Positions 11,066 through 21,782 of a DNA stretch of 64,000 nt are shown in pieces. Position 1 is the stretch's first letter. Every line of letters starts with the position of its first letter. The translations under genes were made by a program, and so were the position numbers. A model generated the notes under the pieces. That model was not told the DNA's origin and made no database searches. It saw only the letters and a program-made list of their open reading frames with translations. Source of the DNA: Patellaria atrata CBS 101060 (Eukaryota; Ascomycota; Dothideomycetes; Patellariales; Patellariaceae). The stretch is from NCBI GenBank assembly GCA_010093705.1, contig MU006091.1, positions 1,354,702-1,418,701 on the forward strand, read 5' to 3'.

Positions 11066-12196
11066 TTATCTTTGTGACCCAGGAGTCACGGACTGCTCTG
11101 TAGAAGCTAACATTGACTTGATCGCTTCCGTCACGTCATTTTTAGACTTCGTAGTAGAAGGAAGTCCTGCCGGTTCTAATAAGAATAGGTGAGGGACTCC
11201 AGGGTAGACGTCCAGCTTGACTTTCACACTAGTGAGAGATTAGTACACCGAGTGTCGTAATCAGGAGCTCAAAATCACGCACCCAGCGGCCTTCAGTGCC
11301 TCTGCATAAGCGATACCTTCATCGCGTAGTACATCTCCTCCTGCTACTTGAATGTAGGTTGGAGGTAAGTTCGCATGAGACTCCGCCAGTAGCGGGGAAA
11401 CATATGGGTTGGCCCCTTGATCGGGTGCATATTCATCTATATTTTATCCGATTATCTTTCTTCATGGACCCTGGTGTTGATCTTCAAACTCACCCCAGAT
11501 ATATTTAATTGCTTCCCCTGAGATACCTAGCTGGTCCCCCTCACTGTGAAGACTTTCCAGCTCATATTTGTCTTTTGGATGGTACCTGTAATGACAGGTA
11601 TTTGGAATAAGCAATATTTGACCCTTGATCTCTTTCATAGCTTCATCTCTAGCTTTCAGAGTGACAGCAGTAGCCAAGTTAGCTCCAGCACTTGAGCCTC
11701 CGATAAAAATCTTGGAGACGTCGCCACCAAACCTCGATCCATTCTTGATGGTCCATAGAAGTCCTTCAAAACAGTCGTCAAAGGGACCTGGAAACCGAGA
11801 CTCAGGTACGCGGCGGTAATCAATGCTTACAACCACGAAACCCAGACTAGTGGCCACCTTGATGAGTACGACCTCTGTATAATGGGATCCCAGACTAAAC
11901 CCTCCACCGTGGAAGATTAGGAACAAGGGTGCTTTGGTACCATCAGTACTTGTGAGGGATTCAAGATCTTTCCGGCGAAAGACTCGCGCTGTGACTCCAT
12001 CATTGTTGATTTTATGGTCTTTGAACGATACGCCAGGATAGGGATCTGGTATTCCGGCTTCCATTTGTTCCATTGCTGAACGCACATTGGTTAGAGACAT
12101 GCCTTCCATCGCTTTCATACCTGTTGCCTGAGGTGATACAAGCCATGCTTCCCATTCTTCACCCTTTTCACCGTAATGCGCACTCTTGAGACTCAT
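11066..12196 (-). CDS. HSL-family alpha/beta hydrolase (esterase/lipase type)
   Basis: The model is complement(join(11066..11228,11283..11436,11494..12196)), 339 residues, with both introns keeping the frame. The oxyanion-hole motif HGGG is at residues 96-99. The nucleophile elbow GSSAG (usual form GDSAG) puts the catalytic Ser at about 169. The acid is in GGDVLRDEG and the His in VPHLF near the C terminus. This order defines the hormone-sensitive-lipase (block H) family of carboxylic ester hydrolases. The substitution of Asp by Ser in GDSAG is unusual but keeps G-x-S-x-G. There is no signal peptide, so it is probably cytosolic. The substrate is unknown; many fungal members act on small esters or lactones. 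There is no gene cluster around it. Confidence 0.85.
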
Positions 12197-12747
12197 TGTA
12201 GGAGGGAGTAAACTGATTTCACGAACTGATATTTAGATTTATTGATATAATGGAAGAAATGAATATTGAATGGAACGCAGAGCCAGAATTTAAGGTATAT
12301 GATGAGAATCTTAAGCATACATGGATGAAGAGCCCCGCAGAGGGGTTAGATCGGTATACTGACGGCATTACAATACCTTATAGAGATTTCAGTCTGTGTG
12401 TTAAAAACATCCTGGATCCCTTTTCTTTCCTTCAGTAGTAAACCGTGACCATAGATATTAGTATATGTTGAGATCTCTCCCGAAATTGACATTCCAGTGA
12501 AATTACAACATGAAGTCTTGAGTCCATGAGCTCAGCAAGACAACATAAACGATTTTGGATAGTAAATGAGTAACTTGAAGAAGGGATTGGGCAAGGGGGG
12601 ATGATGGAAAAGTAGGGATCACGTGCACCGACAAGCGAGCCGCACGGACCCGCACCTCTCAACCCACATCGAACCCAAATTTCTGAAGCGACACTCAGTA
12701 ACGACAGCACAATCACCACACTTCGGACGCCTTGAACTTCGGTCACA
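12197..12747. promoter_or_regulatory. Divergent intergenic region, hydrolase / eL39
   Basis: 551 bases separate the starts of the HSL hydrolase (-) and eL39 (+). The eL39 side includes a pyrimidine-poor stretch and GATCACGTGCAC at about 12618-12629, which contains the E-box CACGTG. I see no canonical TATA close to the eL39 ATG. Confidence 0.4.
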
Positions 12748-13046
12748 ATGCCGGTATGCAGCAACTTATAAGGTATCTCTACAAGCATCCAGATACTAAT
12801 GTTCTCTTCCGCAGTCCCACAAATCATTCCGTACAAAGCAGAAGCTCGCTAGAGCACAGAAGCAAAACAGACCAATTCCTCAATGGATTAGGCTCCGAAC
12901 GGGAAATACCATCAGGTTCGCACATTCCCCATCCCGAATACTCTCGCAGTCGGAAGTTAGTGAAATGGCAATGGGATAATGACGGGTTATGAAACAGGTA
13001 CAACGCGAAGCGACGACATTGGCGCAAGACCCGTATCGGCATCTAA
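12748..13046 (+). CDS. RPL39: 60S ribosomal protein eL39
   Basis: The model is join(12748..12753,12815..12915,12998..13046), which gives exactly 51 residues, the standard eL39 length. The first coding exon is only six bases (ATG CCG) and ends before a GTATGC donor; its intron has a GATACTAATG branch site and a CGCAG acceptor. The protein reads [19 protein letters not shown] and ends WRKTRIGI, very basic and typical of eL39, which lines the ribosomal exit tunnel. Because of the split, no single open frame reveals the gene and automatic predictors can miss its start. The second intron interrupts the Arg codon before YNAKRRHW. Expected to be strongly expressed. Confidence 0.97.
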
Positions 13047-13411
13047 ATCAATCCATTTCTCTCTTTCCCTCGATTCTTACGATGTGTACTTGTCTGGAGC
13101 GGTCTGGCGGGACGTTAGTTGATTGAGAAATCTGCGGTTGAGAGAAAATCATAAGATGAGCATATCGGAAGTGGACATTAGGCTCATGGGTTAAGGAAGC
13201 AGGTTCAATCAAACGACTTGCCAAAAAATATCTGGCTCCCATACTATTCGACGTGACGATATGCAACTGATTCGTGATCTGGATTTCTTCCTGAATTTTT
13301 CGATCATACAGAGCTTACTCTATGCATTTACTCCATCCTCTCATTGACCAAAGATACCTCTTTGCCTGAATGAGGTATTGACCAACTGCGTCATTAACGC
13401 AGAGAATTATG
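13047..13411. other. Convergent intergenic region
   Basis: This is the 3' space between eL39 (+) and NTA1 (-). Nothing else is seen. Confidence 0.55.
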
Positions 13412-14402
13412 TTATGAAGCTGGTGAAGAATGTTGCAACGCAAATTTAGGTGCCTGAAAGAGTATCAGTTGAATTCCGCTTGTTTACCAACTTCACTTAC
13501 ATCAGCCGTGTCAACAACCAGACATCTTTCTTCATATTTCCCTAAGATGTCGTAAATTCGAACTCTCCCGTTATGAATGCTTAATACTGCGCTGGTCCCA
13601 GCATAATATACTTCTCCTTCATGCCCGCATCGATTTGCCATCACTAATACCATTGGTTGCTCTGATGTAATTTGTTTCAGAGGGTAAAACCTCTCTAGCC
13701 AATAAGCTAGTGTCTCAGTATCAGGATCAAATGGTCGTAATGCTAATTCATCAGGTGATAGTCTTGTAAGCCAAGCCATGGAAAGTACAATGAGGGGTGA
13801 ATTGTCTGCAGCCGCTTTCCTAGCAAACTCATACTCTTTCCACGGTGACGTGAACTTGTAAGGATTTATGTCCATGCAGATTCCTAGTGAAACAAATCCC
13901 AAGTCACCAAGCTGGCCGTGAAAGAATTTCTCATCCCCTTCTTGTGCCCAAAGCTCGTCTGTATAGTAGAGAAAACTTTTGCGGTAGTTGTGAAGCACTC
14001 GTCCATCTGGTGAGACAGTGACTGTAGAGTTATACCGTGATCCTGTTGCCTCTGAAGCCAGTTCAGGATAGCCTACGGTAACGTGACATCCGTACCGTAC
14101 AGCTGATTCTTGAGCCCAGCGAGTTGAAGGACCAGCTGCTGTAGGTTCTAAGAAAGGTGTAATTTCTTCCAACGAAGAGAAATTGTATCCTTGATATCAG
14201 ATTTAGCTTGATGGAACTGCTAAGTGATGATCTCAAGCAAGCAACGTCTTGATATCCTGAACATACCCGTAAAAGCCATTTCGGGTAGTACAAGCCAATC
14301 AAGGGCGGTAAAGACTGTAGAATCCAGAACTCTCTCTGCTCTTTGCACATTCTGCTCAAACTTCCCCACTTCTGGCGCGAATTGGAGGCAGGCGATCCTC
14401 AT
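13412..14402 (-). CDS. NTA1: Protein N-terminal amidase, nitrilase family
   Basis: The model is complement(join(13412..13453,13501..14189,14267..14402)), 288 residues. Nta1 deamidates N-terminal Asn and Gln to Asp and Glu, feeding the Arg/N-degron pathway. The nitrilase triad is visible: Glu in LVLPEMAFTGY, Lys in NYRKSFLYYTDE and Cys in LGICMDINPYKF. The blocks PTAAGPSTRWAQ and VTVGYPE are typical of Nta1. I start at MRIACLQFAPEVG (14402); an in-frame ATG 18 bases upstream is possible. The last exon has 14 codons (APKFALQHSSPAS). If its GTAAGT intron is kept, the frame ends at 13465 with a different tail of similar length. The gene is divergent from COQ8. Confidence 0.92.
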
Positions 14403-14887
14403 AGTGAAGCGCAGATTCACCTGCCCCTATAGAGAACTGAAATTGATAACTAGGGGGAATACCGCAGCAAATGACTAGGATGAGAGTCTGAATAATTGCT
14501 CAAGCCATGGGAAATCCTCCTTGGGTAAGGTGAGATGGCGTTAGAAATGAAACCAGTTGTACAGTACAGAATTGTTCGAGAAGGTGAACACGGTGCTGAT
14601 ATCAGATCAGTAAAAGGGATCTTCAAAACTTTCAGTGCACTTACTGCTAGAATATCACCGCTTCCCAGATATCAGAAGGGGATGCCGTGTTACTTGGCGA
14701 TCGTAGTTTGGCTGTTAAGGCACGATCGACGAATGAGGGTCAAAGCTTCTCTAGCTTTCTCTGTCATCATCAATGAGTTGATGATGCGACTCATTAGCTA
14801 GAGTTGAAGGAGGATGGAAGCCCTTGTCCAGTTTATAATAGCGTGGATGTCTCAGAAAATAATTTAACCGTTGACAAACTTATTTCA
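14403..14887. promoter_or_regulatory. Divergent intergenic region NTA1 / COQ8
   Basis: 485 bases between two start codons. One copy of the GTACAGTAC motif lies at 14559-14567. The COQ8 frame is open upstream of its first ATG to about 14804, so a further 5' exon or non-AUG start cannot be excluded. Confidence 0.45.
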
Positions 14888-17625
14888 ATGGCAGGCAGAC
14901 GCTTGCTAGATGCCGCGAAACTTTTCAATGCCACTCGTTCAGTTGGTCGACAGCATATCACTCTACGGTCACAGCAGTACGACGTCTATAAGAAGACATC
15001 AACCTTAGCGAAAGCAGTTAAGAACCAGACCGATCGCATTACTCTGACAGCTCAGGCTGCTATTGCTCTAGCGCAACGCTTTAACGAAACTGGACCCGCC
15101 TATTCTACTTCGTCCTCATCTCACAATGATCCCAATGCGCAAGATACGTCAATTCCTAGAAAGGAGACAGTCGAGAAGCATACATCCTCGAATGAGACCC
15201 CGCAGGGTATAATCCAAGATCACCATTACAAGAAGTCAGATGATAACTCGGTTGCAGAAGAGGCCCCGAAAGAGAGCATACATGTAAAGCAAGAGCAAGC
15301 AGAGAGGCATCCATTACCGGATGGGACGATACCACCAGTAGACTCAGAACTTGGGACATCATCCTCGGGGCGCGGCTATGATACCTTTGCTACACGGCCA
15401 AAAACAGAGCCGACCCATGAAAATCTGTCAAAAGAGCAGCATGAAGAGGATGATGGGTTGCGTCCGGTTGCGTCTGGAGAATCCACTATTCCACTCCCTA
15501 AAAAAATACACAATCTCTCGCCCGGTGAAGCCCGGCAGGCTCAACGTGAAGCCGAAAGTCAGATACCAGAGGTAGCAGCAGATGGAGAGGGTAATTTATC
15601 CAGCTCTGGAGCGTATAACCAGGAAATGAGTCTAGGTGACGATGTATTTTCGGAGCGCTCAGAACATGTTTCCTCTAGCCAGTCGTCTTTACCCCGGATG
15701 AAGATACCTAAGACTGGGGAGACTGTACAGGGTAGCGATGAGCACGTTCCTGAGAAGGGAATCAATGCTGATGTTTTCTACACGTCTAAACCTGAACAAA
15801 GTCAGGAGCAAGTTCCAAGTCAAGCTGCAGTTCCGGAGCAAGAAGAGGTTCTAGAAGGCGTAAATACCAATGTTTTCCATTCTCCGAAAGTCGCTCTAAT
15901 GCTCGGGGGGAAGTCTAAACCAAACCCGTATTCTGAGCTTAAGCTGAAGGGTGCGAGCAAAACACCAATTGATCAAACTAAAGTAGCAGCAGACCATGAT
16001 CAAGATACGTTCAATGTTAGGACATCTGAAGAGATTAAGCCTGCCACTCCGGAGACTGAAGTAGCTAAACGCCAGAAGAGCACATCTGAAGATGAGATGC
16101 ATAGACTTGCGACGGATATAGCAAATGATACTGCGAAAGATCACAGCAATATTCAGGTATTTTACAGTAATCTTTATTACTCTTACTGTGCTGATGACTG
16201 ACAGCATGGGCGTAGCACCCAGTAGAGGTACAAAGTCCATTAACACAATCGCCATACAAACTTCGAGAATCGAGAGTTCCGTCTTCTAGATTCGGTCGGC
16301 TTTGGGAATATGGTGGACTGGCAACGACTATGGCTTTTGGCGCTGTTGGCGAATCTCTACGAAGAGTCACAGGCGGCGGCTCTTCCGGAGGACCACTGAT
16401 TCTCAGTGAATCAAATATGGAAAGACTTGTCACCAAACTTTCAAGGATGCGAGGAGCCGCTTTGAAACTTGGACAAATGATCAGCTTCCAAGGTTTGTCA
16501 ATTTCAATCCTTAGCTACCGAGGGATGCTAACAGAGTTAGATTTGAAGATGCTACCAGCCCCTATTCACGAAGTACTCTCTCGAGTTCAAGACAGTGCTG
16601 ATTATATGCCCGCGTCACAGCGGAATAAAGTTTTAGCCAACAATCTTGGCGCTGACTGGCAAGATCTTTTCGAATCTTTCAACGACGTACCCATCGCTGC
16701 TGCTTCGATAGGTCAAGTACACAAAGCCGTGCTTCGCTCCTCGAAGCAAGCAGTGGCTGTGAAGGTGCAATATCCTGGTGTTGCTCAATCTATCGACTCT
16801 GACCTAAACAACCTATCCATCCTCTTAACCGCATCGAGACTACTACCAAAAGGTTTGTATCTCGACAAAACCATCGCCAATGCCAGGACCGAATTGGCAT
16901 GGGAATGTGACTACATCCGCGAAGCACACTATCAAATGAGATTTAAAGGAATCCTATCAGACGACAAAAAAGTATTCCGAGTCCCAACCGTCATCCCCGA
17001 AGCCAGCGGTAAAGAAGTCCTAACCGCCGAACTCATGACCGGCACTGCCGTCACTAAGATCCCGCACCTCACACAAGACCAGCGCGACTGGATCGGAACA
17101 CACATCCTCCGTCTTTGTCTCCGGGAGATCTGCGAATTCAAATTCATGCAGACGGATCCTAACTGGACTAATTTCCTCTTCAACGAGAAGGATGAGAAAT
17201 TAGAGCTCTTGGATTTCGGAGCCAGCCGCGACTATCCGGACAAGTTCATCGGTCCGTATATTGGTGTCCTGACGGCCGCTGCACGCGGTGATCGAAAGAC
17301 GGTGGAGACTCTTTCTATTAAATTGGGATATCTGACGGGGCATGAGAGTAGAATCATGGTAGATGCGCATATCGCGTCCGTGCTTACGCTCGCAGAACCA
17401 TTCAAGACCGATGCCCCTGAGATCTATGACTTTAGGGACCAGACCATCACGGATAGGGTTAGGGGCCTGATACCTACGATGGTGAGAGAGAGGTTAAGCC
17501 CACCCCCGGAGGAAACGTACAGTCTGCATAGGAAGCTGAGCGGGGCGTTCCTGCTTTGTGCTAAGTTGGGGAGTAGGATAAAGTGTAGGGATATGTTCTT
17601 AGATGCTATTGAGCCGTTCGGATGA
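14888..17625 (+). CDS. COQ8: COQ8 / ADCK-type atypical kinase of ubiquinone biosynthesis
   Basis: The model is join(14888..16156,16216..16492,16541..17625), 876 residues. Coq8 is a mitochondrial inner-membrane, matrix-facing atypical kinase/ATPase that supports assembly of the coenzyme Q complex. The family-defining KxGQ motif is in RGAALKLGQMISFQD (about residue 507). Further hallmarks are AAASIGQVHKA (A-rich loop), VAVKVQYPG (nucleotide-binding Lys), EFKFMQTDPNWTNFL and LLDFGASRDYP. The N terminus MAGRRLLDAAKLFNATRSVG is Arg-rich and suits import. About 330 residues between it and the kinase are low-complexity, Glu/Ser/Pro rich, as in filamentous fungi. The second intron (16493-16540, 48 bases) has no stop and a length divisible by three, so retention would insert 16 residues between SFQ and DLKMLPAP; family continuity favours splicing. 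Confidence 0.93.
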
Positions 17626-17826
17626 AATTGGGTGCTTCTCGGAGGGAGGTTGTATATATATGGGTATTATAGAATGTATAGTAGATAAGAGACATGCTTC
17701 TCATTCTTCCGTACTGAGGGTACTAGACCTCGATATTCTCTTCCTTTCACGAGTATGCATAACCGTGCTTATCTTTAGCGATTAGAACAACGCCGATCCG
17801 CAGATGCGCTAGACAAACACCAACCA

Positions 17827-19155
17827 CTACATCTGAAACCTCGTCCTCGCCTTCTCACTCCGGGACCTCCACTCCCACACCTGCCCACTCGCCCTCTGAA
17901 CCCCCGCATCAACCCTCCTCAACTTCAACGTAAAGCTCGGCCCCAATTCCTGCAATCCGGCCCTAATATCCTCGACACCTTTAACCGCCTTGCCCGCCGC
18001 ATCCACCACGCTCTTCTCGCTCGCCCTCTTCTCCCTAAACACGTACCGATGTCTGCGCAGGAAAATATAGTCGCGCTGATTATGCAGCGTGACGACCTGC
18101 CTGCCCTGCAGCTCCGGGTGAGCCGGAAACAGGGTTTTAAACAGATGCGCGGTTAGCAGGCCGAGCGGGGTGCGGAAGCCGTTGAGGATGAGCTCGGGGT
18201 AATGGTTCGTGGGGCGTCCGTGGCCGGGGATCCGGGACCCGGAAACGAAGGAAGTGAGGGTGAAGTGGAACATGGGACCGCTGGGGAGATGCACGATGTC
18301 GAGCCCGGAGGGGCGCTTTTGGTCTTCCATTAGGATTACAAGGGAGTGGAAACCCCGGGATGAGGCGAAGCGGGATATTTCGCAGATGGAGTATTTGTGG
18401 CTGTAGCGGTGGGAGGAGCGAGGGACGTAGTGGGAGCCGGGGAAGAGCGTGGTGAGGAGTTCGGCTTCTTTGTCTGGCGGGCGTTAGGATGAAAAAGGGG
18501 GGAAAGAGGGGGACTTACGGAGTGTGCTGTTTATGGAGGTTGTGATGAGGACTTTGGGTTCGGAGGGGGGTGGGGCGAAGAGGGTTGGGTATCTTTGAGC
18601 TAGCTTTTCGGGGGCGAGGTTGAGGTTTGTGCTTGTTGTTGAGCCGGAGGGGCTGGTTGCCCGAGGGTTTGGATTTGATGAGGCCGGACGCTTTTTGGGG
18701 TTTCTGGTGGTGCTGGGGTCGGATTCGGATGCGTCTGATTTTGGTTCTTCTTCATCGAGCATGCTGTCAACATCGTCGTCTTCCAATTCTGCATCTTCCT
18801 CCGCTTCAGATTCGGACAAAGCAGCATCTTCCTCGTCCTCCTGGGCTTCACCAACCTTCACCCTCTTTGCTCCCCTCAGAACATCCACACTCAATCCCAA
18901 ATCATCCCCCTCATCACCACTGTACTCGTCCCATACTCGCTTCGAATCGATAGTTTGCGGGACATTCCGGGCCCGTCTCTCTTCACGCAAGGCCGGATCC
19001 CTATCTTCTTCCTTCTTGCGTCTGAACTGTTGTTCGCGCTTTAACGCCGCACGAGCGAGCTTTTGCTTTAAGTGGAAGTCCTTCCTCTTCTCCTTGTTGT
19101 TTGATCGAAATGGGAGTGCTGACTTTGAGGAGATTTTAATCTTAGAACTACCCAT
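17827..19155 (-). CDS. RPF1: Ribosome production factor 1 (Brix domain), 60S assembly
   Basis: The model is complement(join(17827..18473,18519..19155)), 427 residues, with one 45-base intron splitting the His codon of NSTLHKEAELL. The first ~55 residues are basic (NNKEKRKDFHLKQKLARAAL), followed by a long acidic Glu/Asp/Ser stretch, as in Rpf1. From about residue 205 the Brix domain starts at PKVLITTSINSTL and continues through FPGSHYVPRSSHRYSHK, IVHLPSGPMFHFTLTSFV and HPELILNGF-like YPELILNGFRT to LHNQRDYIFLRRHRYVF. Rpf1 acts in the nucleolus in pre-60S maturation. It is divergent from the glycyl-tRNA synthetase gene and convergent with COQ8, with only about 200 bases between their stops. 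Confidence 0.95.
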
Positions 19156-19695
19156 GGTGCCCTGCGTTCTTTCCCTAGCTCTTTCTGTAGTTGATCTACT
19201 TATTCCGAAGGAGATGCTATAGGAAATAACTTTATATCTGGTTCTGGGTCACCTGTAAAGGTTTGCCCTAAGATACTGCCAGTAAGGACTTATGAACAAC
19301 AGTCAGAACCTTTCTGAATGTTATAATCTGACTTATAAACTAACTTGTGGTGGTGAATTGGTGTATTATTATCAATCTCCGAGTTCCAAAAAGTTTTGGG
19401 TCAATCTACAAAAGTTTCCCCCGAAGTTCAACCGCCTCCGCAGTGTGCAACCATTCATGTGGGAGTCATCCAATTGCAGCTGTATATTAAAAATACCCAC
19501 TCTCACTACCTTCCACATTTCCTCTTTTCCCTCTCATCTTATATGCATCTTCCTCTTCTTCTCTTTCACTCACGGTGCAGGTCACAAATTCCAAAACTCC
19601 ACTCTGGCATTTTCCAATCGCGTTCCCTCCACCGTACACCTGTCCTCCCCAGAGCTATCGTCCCAAACCGTTCAAACCCCCCACTATCCGCCAAA
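19156..19695. promoter_or_regulatory. Divergent intergenic region RPF1 / GRS1, including an in-frame leader
   Basis: 540 bases separate the RPF1 ATG from the cytosolic GRS1 ATG. CT-rich sequence lies at 19540-19570. The frame of GRS1 is open through the last 300 bases and includes an ATG at 19543 (see the separate leader entry). Both genes serve ribosome or translation supply, so shared control is plausible. Confidence 0.5.
19543..19695 (+). other. In-frame N-terminal extension of GRS1, candidate mitochondrial leader
   Basis: An ATG at 19543 is in frame with the cytosolic ATG at 19696, 51 codons away, with no stop between. The extension starts [15 protein letters not shown] and continues through [17 protein letters not shown]. 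It is rich in Arg, Ser and Leu and has no acidic residues, the profile of a mitochondrial targeting sequence. The upstream ATG has a weak context (cttatATGc), whereas the downstream one is strong (aaaATGG), suiting leaky scanning. In yeast, GRS1 makes both cytosolic and mitochondrial enzyme from alternative starts. Dual use here is an inference. Confidence 0.65.
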
Positions 19696-21782
19696 ATGGC
19701 CACGACCACCAAAACCGGCCAGGCATTTGACCGGGCCTCCCTCGAATCCGTCCTCAAACGACGCCTCTTCTACACCCCCAGCTTCGAGATCTACGGTGGG
19801 GTCAGTGGGCTCTACGATTATGGCCCGCCCGGTTGCGCTCTACAGACCAACATTGTAGACGCATGGCGCAAACACTTTGTCCTAGAAGAAGACATGCTGG
19901 AGGTCGATTGCACGATGTTAACCCCCCATGAAGTGCTAAAGACGAGTGGGCATGTGGACAAGTTCGCGGACTGGATGTGCAAGGATCCGAAGACAGGGGA
20001 GATCTTTCGGGCGGATCATTTGGTGGAGGATGTGCTGGAGTCAAGATTGAAGGGGGATAAGGAGGCGAGGGGGCAGAAGATTGAGGCTAAGGGGGAGGAG
20101 GATGGAAAGAAAAAGAAGAAGAAGGTTAAGGAGGTTAAGGTTGTGAAATTGGAGGATGAGGTTGTTAAAGAGTATGAGGAGACTCTGGCAAAGGTATGAG
20201 TTGGAATACTACTACAATGGCAATTGAGGCTCACACGGTTCAGATTGACAATTACAATGGCGAAGAGCTCGGCCAGCTCATGAAGAAACACGATATCAAG
20301 AATCCTGCAACTGGTGGGGACCTCCAACCGCCAGTCGCTTTCAATCTCATGTTCTCAACATCCATCGGCCCCAGCAGTAATCTCCCAGGTTATTTACGGC
20401 CAGAAACTGCACAGGGTCAGTTCCTTACCTTTCAAAAGCTCCTGGAGTTCAACCAGCAATCTATGCCATTTGCATCAGCATCGATTGGGAAGTCGTTCCG
20501 AAATGAGATCTCTCCCCGCGCAGGCCTCCTAAGAGTACGAGAATTCCTCATGGCAGAAATTGAGCATTTCGTAGATCCGGAAGGCGGAAAGAAACATCCC
20601 CGGTTCGAGGAGGTCAAAGATGTCGAGCTCGCCCTACTTGACAGGGATGTCCAGTTGTCCGGTAGCACAAAGGTCACAAGGAAACCCATTGGGGAAGCAG
20701 TAGCGAGTGGATTGGTCGACAACGAGACACTTGGATATTTCTTGGCACGTATACAGCAGTTCCTAGAGAAAATTGGAATTGATAAGACCAAATTGCGATT
20801 CAGACAGCACATGGCAAACGAAATGGCGCATTATGCTGCTGACTGCTGGGATGCTGAGCTTCTTACCAGTTACGGCTGGATCGAGTGTGTCGGCTGCGCT
20901 GACAGAAGTGCTTATGACCTTTCCGTACACGCCAAGAAGACCGGAGCGCCCTTAATGGTGCGTGAAATCCGCAAGGAACCGCTGCAAATTGAGGAGTGGG
21001 TGGCCGAAATCGACAAGAAGAAATTCGGCCCCAAGTTCAAGAAGGACGGGAAGACCGTCGAGACCGCGGTTGAGGCTCTTTCGCAGGAGCTAAGGGAAAA
21101 GCTTTCCTTGGACCTGAAAAACGAGGGCAAAATCTCGATCGCTGTCCCTAACGTCGGCGATGGAAAGGTCGAATTGGGGTCCGATTTGATTACGATCGAG
21201 AAGCGGTCGAGGGTGGAACACACACGAGAGTATATTCCGAATGTTATAGAGCCCTCGTTCGGGATCGGTAGGATCTTTTACGCACTGGTTGAGCATAGTT
21301 ACTGGACTCGTGAGGGGGATGAAGCGCGTGGCGTAAGCTAAAGCTCTCCTATAAAGCAAGTCTTCCTTCGGTTAAGTTACTAACATGGTTTGCAGGTACT
21401 TTCCTTCCCACCCACTATTGCACCAACCAAAGTTCTCCTTGTGCCTTTATCCTCTCATCCCGACTTTAAACCTCTTGTTAAGAGATTAAGCCACAAGCTA
21501 CGCGCAATTGGAGTCTCTAATCGTGTGGATGACTCCAATGCAAGTATTGGCAAACGATACTCGCGTAATGATGAACTGGGGACGCCGCTCGGCATAACTG
21601 TTGATTTCCAATCCGTGCAGGACAACACTTTCACGTTGCGAGACCGGGATAGCACTAAGCAAGTCAGATCGACAGAAGAGAAGATCTGCACAGCTATCAA
21701 GAACATCGTAGAAGGTGTTGAAACGTGGGAGCAGGTATCCAAACGGCTACCCGCATTCGAAGGGCAGCAGTTGGAGGATTAG
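19696..21782 (+). CDS. GRS1: Glycyl-tRNA synthetase (class II)
   Basis: The model is join(19696..20193,20244..21332,21396..21782), 657 residues from the internal ATG. It charges tRNA-Gly in the cytosol and possibly in mitochondria (see leader). The start matches the family: [36 protein letters not shown]. Motif 2 is in SFRNEISPR, preceded by [12 protein letters not shown]. Motif 3 is in [19 protein letters not shown]. The C-terminal anticodon-binding domain begins at [12 protein letters not shown] Lys-rich insertion ([14 protein letters not shown]) sits just before the first intron, which is 50 bases with a GTATGA donor. The second intron has a TTACTAACATG branch site. It is divergent from RPF1. 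Confidence 0.96.
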
